Positions 56,401 to 64,000 of a stretch of DNA of 64,000 nucleotides are shown here, in pieces. The stretch comes from Paraspadella gotoi. Lineage: Eukaryota > Chaetognatha. The position numbers were made by a program, and so were the translations under genes. The DNA lies in assembly GCA_051294375.1 (NCBI GenBank), contig CM119265.1, positions 6,767,489-6,831,488 on the forward strand, written 5' to 3'. Every line of letters starts with the position of its first letter. Positions within the stretch are counted from its first letter, which is position 1. The notes under the pieces were generated by a model. The model was not told where the DNA came from. It did not search any database and was given only the letters and a program-made list of their open reading frames with translations.

Positions 56401-57551
56401 TACCTCGTAGCTTGCCATTTGGAGTTTTCCTTCTAATCTTTGTAAGGTGAAAAACGAGCCTGGCGAGGCGGTTTTAAAGTCGTCAGAATTCTCTCGGAAA
56501 AACTTGACCGATTTGTCGATTAAATCCGAAACGGATCTGAGAGCACAGTCTTCGCCGGAGAGATAAAAAACGTTCGGGTGTCTAAGGGTTTACGGGGGCG
56601 AAAGAAAGTTAAACTGGTTTTTAGTTAACCATTCTTAAACGTTGTTAAAACCTTTGCAGAAAGAAGTCGATTCCCCCACAGGATTGGACGAAATTTATCA
56701 CTTCTTCTGGGCCTTTCTGAAGAGTGAGCTCCAAAGTTTGAACGGAAGTTCTAGAACACGCGTTGGTAATCGCGTGAAGAGTCTCTGAAATGGTTCAATT
56801 TTTTTTTACATGAAAAAAATTAATGCCTATTTAATGTTTTAGATTGGCTTGCCTTTGATGTGGGCTACCATCCAATCCTCTGATGATAACCTGGCCGACT
56901 TCAACGCCACTACCTCGCCGAATCGTAGCTCGAACATGTGACTGTGCTCGTGGAAGAAGCTCGTGAGACCGTCACGATCGAGCAGCAGCATCCTTAACTG
57001 GTCGGATAATCATAAAGATATTCATGATTTGAAATTAGACAAATAAAGCTGAGATCTTTACTTTATCCTCGCCCTGAGCTATCTGTTTTAAAACCGTTCT
57101 GATTGACAACGGTCTCGACGGAAGTTGAGCTTCCATCGTGTCGCGCAGAAAGGAGAATGCCTCTTTTTCAATCTTTTCCAAGTTTCTCCGAAAGAGGTGC
57201 TGTTCTTTTTGTAATCCTGCAAATCCTCTTGATAGGATGAATGTGTCCGGGTACGAGGAGAATAATGAAGCAAGATCCATTCCTACTTCGAGTTGAGATG
57301 TTTCTGTTTGGGTTAGTAATTTTTTTAAGTTTAAACATATTTTCGGAACTTTAATACACAAAGCACACAACTTTACCGGCGTTTTCGAAGGGATAATCTC
57401 GCTCTAATTCTGCGATGAACTTGGGTCCATTTTCCTTTAGCACTGTTACCCAGTGAGAGAAAACGCTCTCCATCGAAGAATTTATTAATGATGGCGTTTC
57501 TAACGACGATGATTCATTTGTGTAGAAAATTGATTCTGAAGTCGTGGACAT
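41410..57551 (-). CDS. Large multi-repeat protein with winged-helix-like and beta-rich modules (possibly Egalitarian/LOTUS-like)
   Basis: I do not recognise this gene with certainty. Twenty-two minus-strand exons join in phase: 57551-57377, 57303-57062, 56997-56853, 56784-56652, 56581-56404, 56211-55450, 55247-55101, 53267-52810, 52640-52443, 52370-52219, 52149-52047, 51916-51763, 50025-49838, 48700-48567, 48507-48370, 47096-47043, 46253-45973, 45434-44683, 44509-44455, 44389-44219, 43226-43045, 42964-41410. They give about 2118 aa. The intron after exon 3 uses a GC donor. A recurring module of the form G-hydrophobic-x-x-F-F/I-x-x-x-P-x-x-F-x-L, as in FFLQRHPNVFYL and FIEFLQRHPESFHIF, occurs near residues 68-86, 149-172, 224-248, 300-323, 540-566 and once near 1555-1590. 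It resembles the C-terminal hairpin of winged-helix repeats in Egalitarian/LOTUS proteins. The last exon has two related segments ending VNVDAALTQ..QKWLAS and LDVDASLDP..AKWKAT. Much of the rest is Ser-rich and acidic, and probably disordered. I saw no RNase D-like exonuclease motif. The acceptor of exon 18 is weak. Confidence 0.72.
43525..43590 (+). repeat. Dispersed repeat R1, fragment
   Basis: TCCAAAGTCAGGGGCAAGAA through GATAATTCATATTACCAATTC, a partial R1 copy in intron 20 of the minus-strand gene. The rest of that intron (43591-44218) shows nothing recognisable. Confidence 0.7.
47152..47856. mobile_element. TA-flanked MITE, copy 3
   Basis: 705 bp with the CAGAAGGCTTC termini and flanking TA (47150-47151, 47857-47858). 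The interior is more diverged than copies 1 and 2. It lies in intron 15 of the minus-strand gene. Confidence 0.88.
48073..48170 (-). repeat. Degenerate TTAGGG tract (CCCTAA on plus)
   Basis: CCCTAA/CCATAACC variants over about 100 bp, followed by GACCGGCTGGG and CCGGTCGGCG. This is the inverse of the arrangement at 4675-4745, so both belong to one dispersed family. Confidence 0.7.
49190..49335. other. GC-rich block in an AT-rich intron
   Basis: GCC/GGC-rich run around 49220-49258 with several CpGs, inside intron 13 of the minus-strand gene. On the minus strand a frame reads Gly-rich then FERDLLFDRD, but its phase fits neither neighbouring exon, so it is left out of the gene model. Could be a regulatory island or an unused exon. 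Confidence 0.3.
50321..51040. mobile_element. TIR element family R3, copy 3
   Basis: Starts ATCGACGATATTGTATCGC and ends near TTATGCTATTGTGACGATCC. Collinear with copies 1 and 2. It lies in intron 12 of the minus-strand gene. Confidence 0.75.
51285..51500 (-). mobile_element. tRNA-derived SINE-like unit, reverse
   Basis: GGGATTGAACCC at 51428-51439 is a reversed pol III B box. The remainder matches 31142-31315. A separate R4 end fragment (51570-51612) follows. Confidence 0.6.
53614..54260 (+). mobile_element. TRIM-like element, family 2 (terminal direct repeats)
   Basis: Terminal repeats 53614-53844 and 54030-54260 begin TGGTGGACTAAAATCCACCA and end CTGTCT.TTC. AATA flanks both ends (53610-53613, 54261-54264). 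TGGTGAGCCC at 53847-53856 lies just inside the first repeat, and a purine tract (GGGAGGGGGGGA, 54014-54025) lies just before the second, as expected for a primer-binding site and polypurine tract. The interior is under 200 bp and non-coding. Confidence 0.82.
54265..55100. other. Remainder of intron 7 of the minus-strand gene
   Basis: AT-rich sequence with a short (TA)n run near 54640. I see no gene or recognised repeat. Confidence 0.5.
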
Positions 57552-58837
57552 TTTTTCGCGTGGTTGTTTATGTAATCAAAACTCTCTGTAATATCGTTTC
57601 CATCCCATAGAGCTTTTCATCAATACTATCTCTTACTCTCCATCTCTGACTGTACCGGCTGAATCGGGCCGTGAAAAGTTTGAGAACGAGTGATTCACAG
57701 CCGCCCGTCCAGATTCTCCCTCGGTTTCGACTACGGAAGTGTTCGAGATAAAAGCTCTTTTTCTATGGGAGTCAAGATTAAGAGCGTGAAAAGAAGGCAA
57801 CATGATCGAGGGGAAAACCTATCAGTATATTCACGAAGAGCAAGGATTTTTCAAAAAGAAAAATTTTCGAAAAATTTTGTCTGTTCCTCATTTTTCTTTT
57901 GTATAAAAATGATAATAATAATGATATTTAATCATATGATATATAATTATATATATATTATATACCATGTATTTTTATATAGGGATAATTTTAGCTTCAC
58001 CTAAGCAGAAATTAAGCGAATCATGTGCATTTGGCTTAATCTTTATTAAATGAAATTTGACAAGGGAAAAAGATAATTGTATTATAAAACCACATCACCT
58101 TAGTCTAAATATAGTTTAAGTTTGGTTTTGGTAGTAAAGAAGAATTGATCTGAAACAAAAAATATAAATGAACATTGATGTTGAATGATCAAGGAAATGA
58201 GAACATCAAAAAACTGGTGAATTGAAAACTGAATTTAATAATTTAATGATATCGTAAGAAAATTAAGATATTCTTCATTTAAATTTATGGATAGTAATTA
58301 AAATTGTTATTAATATTCTTGAAAATATCTTAAATTTAGTAATTAAAATCACTGTTATTTTTGGGATAGGTATTTTGAACCGAGAAATGCTCATATTTCT
58401 TATTATAAATATAAACTCACTGATTGACTCTGAAAAAAGACAAAGGAACACTTGGATGATTTCGTTTAAATAGAAGCGGGAGGGAGTGAGGAGCAATTTC
58501 ATGACGGTATCTTAACAAGCCAAACATTGACGAGGTTGATGGCGACAACTCTTTTTTTTTTTTTTTCTTTTGCTTCTCGATTACCATGTCTTTTTTCTGG
58601 TCTTCGCTAAGACAGTTCGCATGATGCTGTTGATTTTGACTACTTTATGCTTATCGTTACTGCGTACGGAAGTCAAACCTATAAAAATTTTGTTATCTTG
58701 ACAGTCCTCACGCTTGTTTAATCACATTTAAAATACCAACAAATTCAGCCACAAATATTTGTCTATATTTGTCAATATGAATTTAAAACTATCGCTTATT
58801 GAAAAGCTAAGATAAGATAAAGTTCGTCGTCGCGGCG
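57552..58837. promoter_or_regulatory. Bidirectional promoter region between the minus-strand gene and DOCK
   Basis: The two genes diverge from this 1.3-kb spacer, so it must contain both promoters. Bases 57600-57850 are less AT-rich than the rest, and 57900-58500 is very AT-rich. No TATA or initiator could be assigned with confidence, and the short open frames inside look accidental. Confidence 0.45.
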
Positions 58838-61800
58838 ATGGCGTCCACACCATCCCGCGATCCTCCGGGGGAGAGGAAATTCACTAAGGGTTTGAGCAAA
58901 CCGGGAAGCGCGGCTGCCGTCCGGGAGACTGTCACTCTCGCCGTTCGTCAAGGTACTTCCTTGTCCAAACCCAAAAAAGTTGAGCCCGTGGATTACGAGT
59001 CTTTCGTGAGCAAAAATCGAACGGTGCTCGAACACGATCTTCTCAAAGACATGATCTTCATTCCCGAGGACGCTTTCGAGATCAACAACCAGCCAAGAAT
59101 GCACCGGACGACGGGATGCCCCACTCGCGCTCTTCTGCGCGGCAATGACGCTTGCGACGAGATGTCGACGGAGACTGCACCGCATCTTCTCGTGGAATCC
59201 TCTGTCGCCGCCTTCGTCTCCGATTGGACGACCGTCGACTTTAAGTGGGACGACTATGGCGGCAATTACCTCCAACTGCCTAAAGGTTCGGCCGCTGTAG
59301 ATCCGCTGCGGGAGCACGCTTTCGAGGTGGACGCCGAATTGGACGCGAGAGAGGACAGCGGCCACGATCTTGTCCGCGCCGCTGGTGCCGAAGAAATTAC
59401 GAAAAAAGGCTACCTTCAAAAGGGACCAGAAACCCGTGGAGATGTTCCATCCTCCATGGCCCAGTCGATCAGTATTAGCTTTCACCCCAAGTCTTTCAAA
59501 CGCCGATTCTTCTGCCTGAAACAACAGGTGGACCAAACTTACATTCTTGAATACCATCGGGACGACAAAAAGAATGATCCTAAGGCGTCCATATATCTGG
59601 ACTCGTGCGTGGACGTACAGAGGGCATCGCGGCGCGGAAAACTGGCTTTCGAATTGATCATGCAGGACGATTCTCGATACGTGCTCGCCGCCGAATCCGA
59701 GGCTGATCTCGAAGAGTGGATTGCTGTGCTGAAGCGGGTCATCCAGACTCAAGAGGCGCTCCAACTCCAGCAGCCGCCTGAGAAACTCGGCAGCGGAAGT
59801 GGGAGCAACAGAGACTCTACTATCAGTCAGAGAGAATCCCTCTCCGAGACGTTGTCGAAGCATCCCGAGCTGGTAAACTATGCTCGAGAGAACGACGACT
59901 TCATCGCCGAATGTCGACGAAAGGAGAGGCAAAACCTCTTTACTATTTATCCGGAGATGAAAAAGACGCAGCCGGTCAATGAGGAGATCGATCTTCAGGT
60001 ATTCTAAAATTAGCGGAATTGAACATCAATGCATAAAGAATAAATTTAAAAATAAGCTCTTTCTCTATTTAATAATCTCAATTAAATTGTTATCCTTACC
60101 CATTAGGCGGAGATGTTTGACGAACCCCATAGGTTTAGACTTGCTGTTTCCCCCAAAGAATTGAAGTTTCGCCTTCAAGCTTCGCTGGCGACGCTGTCGG
60201 GCGAATACGGTGCCGGGGGAAGTGGAGCGGCAGCAGGAAAACCCGACGCGGCTTTTATCAATCCAGAACCTTTCTTCGTCTCTCTCGCCCTGTTCGACGC
60301 GAAACGAGGATCAAAGTTGACTGAGAACTTTTACTTTGATCCCAACCATAATTTCGTCCGGCACATGATACCGAAAGATATTCACATATTGAACGGCTAT
60401 GCAGGACAAACCCCTATGGTCCCGAGATCGAGACAAACATCGAGTACCCCATCGACCATTTCGCGTCGTGGCAACGCCAATAGCGTGTCCAAGGCGTCGT
60501 CGTCTTCTTCTTTGGATGCAGAAGACGAAGAAGGATACTTCGAAAATAACGCGGAGAATAGCGGCGTCGTCTCATTGCCTGACGCCTTTCGAGATTCGAA
60601 ATATGCGCCACGTCTAGTCGACCAACTGCTCAACTTTGTTGGCGAAAATTTGGATTCTACTGGCGCTGCCGTGGATTGGATTGCGGAGCCTCAGGAAGCG
60701 GTTTTTAGCGTTTCCGAGCCACATTCCGACGTTTTTCTGGTCGTCAGAGTGGAGAAGGTCCTTCAAGGTGCGCTGACTAAATGCTTGGAGCCTTATTTAA
60801 GGAGCGAAAGCGCAAAAGCTGGAAACAAAGTCTACCGTCAAATGAAAGGACTTTGCAATCGCATAGGTAGGAACATTCTTTTCCATAGTTTATAATAACA
60901 CGAAATTTTGGCTTAAATACATGTATTTTGTTTTACTAAGGAAACTACCGTATGCCCTTTGCTTGGAGCATTCGACCTTTGTTCGACGGTAAAAATCAAT
61001 TGAACCAGGGTATCCTTGAAATTCCACTCTTTCGCCAAGAGGCGGCTAAATTTTCTGACGAAGGACTTATTAAATTTCTAACCGAGCTACACGAAAAACC
61101 AGAAAAGATGACGGAAAAACTAGCAAAGTTGTCTAGCGTTCACGGGTATTTGAAAGTCAGTGTTAGGGAACTGAAAGGAAACGCTTCTCAAGAGGATCCA
61201 TCGACGCCGCGACCTTCTCTGCTTCGCTGCCTCAACCCATCTTACGTTCCGCTTTCTCCGTTTCCTCCTTTCGCCAAATCTTCTCGCTTCGCTAGTCATC
61301 TTTGCCTCGAGACCCAAGAATTCTCCGCTTCCCGTGGTCTTCACGTTTCGCCATTTACTTCTTATCGCAACCATATCTACGTTTATCCCAGGGAATTAAA
61401 GTTTGACAATCAAAAAGTTTTCCCCCGCGCACGTAATATCGCGTGCATCTTACAAGTTCGCGACTCGGATGAGCCGGGTTCGATGCCGCTGCGCTGCATC
61501 TACGCTCGGCCTGGTCCAGGTTTCTCCCACGACGAAACACTGGAGAGCTGCGTTTTCACCACCTCTGCTTCCACCAATGTTCTGCATCACGACAACACAC
61601 CCGAGTTTTATGACGAGATCAAGATACGACTCCCTGCCAATTTGCATCATAAGCATCACCTTCTCTTCACTTTTTTTCACGTGAGCTGCGAGGGGCAGAA
61701 GAAAACGAATTCAGCTAAACGTGCTGATTCGGTCGTAGGATACGCATGGATTCCTCTTCTCCGCCGAGACCGCGTTGGCGGTGTTTCTTGCGACGACCAC

Positions 61801-64000
61801 ATGTTAAAGGTCGCAGTAAAGTTACCAGAAGGCGGGGGCTATTTATCGCAGAGCTCTGTTCCTCGGTCAAGTAACAGTACCATGACGGTGACGCAGACTA
61901 CCTCCCCTTTGCAAAGAACCGGTTCCACTCATTCCAATCACATGTATTCCGTCTCTTCACAACTTCGCGTTAATAACAGTGCCACTTCTTCCATCAGTGC
62001 TCCATCACCCTCCACATCTGTTGCGCCTTCCGCCGACTCCGCGAACCAAAACGGCGCTATCCCTAGTCTCGATATGAAAGGCGTGTTTTACAGTTTCGCG
62101 GAGGCTTTTGATCAACCTCAAAAATTAAATGCGACTCCCATAATTTGGGTAGACCCCACAAAGCCTCTTTTTCGTGTTTCGATAGCTTGGTCTTCCTCCG
62201 TGTATACAACTGACCCTCATCTTCATGCTTTTTTCGAACATTGCGGGATGCTGAACGGAGGCCTGGTCGATTATGTTGCCACTGATCAGTTAGTAAAGGC
62301 TCTCCATGCTGTCGAAATCTCCACTGTTGTCCGATTTTTATGCCCACTTTTGAATCAGCTTTTTCAGCTTCTTTGTCGTACGGCCCTTCCTGAGTCCGTC
62401 GCCTTGCAAATACTTCGTTTGCTGGTTCACATTCTTGGACAACTGTCCGACTTGAAAAAATCCCACTTTGCACGGGCCTACGTAAAGTACGTTTTCGATA
62501 TATCTATTATCCCTGGACGAGTCCAAGGTACTGATTACAACAACAACAAAACTATACACGAAGAGTTGATCCGATGCATGAGACAATTGTTGGATCATTA
62601 TGCACTTTTAGATACCCAGTTACTCTCTGCATTTTTCTCTCATGCATGGTTTTTCTTTCATGTCAGTCTTAAATCTATGGCACAGTTTTTGCAAAGAACA
62701 GGACGCAGTCGGGATTCTCATCGCGATGTTAGATTTCCTCAGGAGTTACACAACAACATTATGTCATTGTTCCGAAAATTGTGCGACCGAATTCGCATTC
62801 ACAGCCAACGTGGCAAATCTGCTCATGAAGAAGGGCGCATCGCCAATAAGTCTATGGCCCAGTTTGTAAAGCGCGCTTTTTCTTTCATGGATCGAGGGTT
62901 CTTGTTTAAAGTAATTAACGAATTTGTTGATGAATTCTTGCCAGGGGATCCCAAGCCTCTATTTGAGTACAAGTTTGAGTTTTTACGAATCATTGCACTT
63001 CAAGAACATTTTATTCCTCTTAATTTGCCAGTTATGAGAAGGGGCTTTGTTCGAAGTTTTCCGGAACTTCAGCAGGAATTCTGTCTAACAGAAAAATTTT
63101 GTCGGACACATTTTTTAGTTGGGATTTTGCTAAAGGAAATTCAGAGCGCCCTTCGAGAAGTTGGCGAAATTCGCCTCTTAGCCATTCATTTGTTAAGAAA
63201 TATTTTAGCAAAACACTCTTATGACGATCGCTATCGATCAACAGAAAAACAAGCGCGAGTCGCGTCTCTTTATGTTCCTTTTATTCAAGTAATTTTGGAG
63301 AATAAGCCGAGACTGATGATCCGCGAAGAAGAAGGACAAGAGCTTTCGTCGGGTAGTCGTTATAGCATGGCGCCACTGGCTTCTCCAGAAGACACCGGAA
63401 GCAAGCGGCAATCGTACAATGGAGAGGGGTTTGACATAGGCTCTCTTGGTCCACCTCCGCCCATTCCAGAGGTGAGAACGACCAAAGCGAACACTATTGG
63501 AAGTTCAACGCCCACTGCTAGCGGAGGAAAAAAATATACTGGTGAAGGTCCCCCTTCGACGCCCGGTACGCCAAAGCCTCATCTAAAATCAAGTGGTCGT
63601 GAATCTTCTTATTTGGCCATGATTGCTGGTAGTAACAATGCCACAATCCCGAACAATTCTACCGCTCTGCTTACTGGGAAAAAAGGAGGGGATTCGATGT
63701 CCTCATTGAACAGCAGCGAGTCTTTCCCATCATCGTCAGAAGGATTGGCATCACCTCGACATGATTCTGTATCGTACGACCACGTCAGCGCCACTCCATT
63801 GACCTCTCCTGTTACGGACAGTGGAGTTTCTGTTCTCTCTGAAACTAGACCGCCTACTGGCCCATTTAGACGCGGTTTACAGAGAGGATCGGGCGCTTAT
63901 TCTCAACCCAACTCTACCAGCAACAACGTTGAATCACCTAGCAACACTACTGTTGTTCGATTTGACAAGTTTGAGCCTGGAGAAATCCGCGATCTTCTTA
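58838..64000 (+). CDS. DOCK9: DOCK-D (zizimin, DOCK9/10/11) Rho GEF, 3' partial
   Basis: DOCK-D proteins activate Cdc42 and/or Rac through a C-terminal DHR-2 domain, which lies beyond the window. Exons: 58838-59998, 60107-60866, then 60941 to the edge, one open exon of at least 3060 bp; about 1660 residues are visible. The ATG has a strong context (gcggcgATGG), and the N-terminus KFTKGLSKPGSAA..VEPVDYESF matches zizimins. The PH domain begins near residue 187 (ITKKGYLQKG), runs through FKRRFFCLKQ, and ends at LEEWIAVLKRV near 307. The DOCK-N region holds PFFVSLALFDAKRGSKL and VVRVEKVLQGALTKCLEPY. The DHR-1/C2 domain runs from about 778 (YRNHIYVYPRELKFD) through EFYDEIKIRLP and LLFTFFHVSC to about 940. 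The armadillo region includes GDPKPLFEYKFEFLRI and SYDDRYRSTEKQARVASLYVP. The visible C-terminal end, VVRFDKFEPGEIRDLL, aligns just before DHR-2. The PH domain separates it from DOCK-A/B/C. It is divergent from the minus-strand gene. Confidence 0.95.

Noticed and set aside
58796-59932. 378-codon open frame on the minus strand
   Set aside because: It is the antisense shadow of DOCK exon 1, which has clear PH-domain homology on the plus strand. The antisense frame is kept open by GC-richer coding sequence.
1-64000. CRISPR arrays, operons, ribosome binding sites and prokaryotic signals
   Set aside because: The window is spliced eukaryotic DNA. The tandem repeats seen lack spacer-repeat regularity.

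Overview
This window is intron-rich, AT-rich nuclear DNA from an invertebrate animal. The evidence is GT-AG spliced genes with animal-type products (Sec24C/D, class I PITP, ATP10-class flippase, ZFPL1, zizimin-type DOCK) plus introns and spacers packed with transposon debris. I cannot name the species. All exon coordinates were joined by eye and checked for reading-phase consistency across every junction.

Gene order: (1) Sec24, + strand, 5' end cut off by the window, to 14713. (2) Class I phosphatidylinositol transfer protein, + strand, 15257-19590, complete at 270 aa. (3) ATP10-class P4-ATPase, + strand, 20284-34406, 32 exons, about 1505 aa. (4) ZFPL1, + strand, 35772-41134, 11 exons, 445 aa. 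(5) A large minus-strand gene, 57551 down to 41410, 22 exons, about 2118 aa. It carries repeated winged-helix-like modules and a tandem beta-rich module and is only tentatively Egalitarian/LOTUS-like. (6) DOCK9/10/11-type Rho-family GEF, + strand, from 58838 through the window edge. Genes 4 and 5 converge 275 bp apart; genes 5 and 6 diverge from a shared 1.3-kb spacer. Genes 1, 2, 3 and 4 all act at the ER, Golgi and membrane-traffic level (COPII cargo selection, PI/PC exchange, lipid flipping, cis-Golgi integrity), but they have separate spacers and nothing shows joint regulation.

The introns are the most unusual part. Several copies of an inverted-repeat element carry type I hammerhead ribozyme motifs with a minimal helix III, in opposite orientation at the two ends. 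The best copy, 2173-2648, has one almost perfect ribozyme on each strand. There are also three copies of a 0.7-kb TA-flanked MITE, one of them starting at the sixth intron base after a ZFPL1 splice donor. Two TRIM-like elements with terminal direct repeats share the same primer-binding-like 10-mer, and two related solo repeats lie elsewhere. A TIR family near 0.8-1 kb is present in three copies, along with tRNA-derived SINE-like units and degenerate TTAGGG tracts embedded in a dispersed repeat. No intact transposase or reverse transcriptase gene was found.
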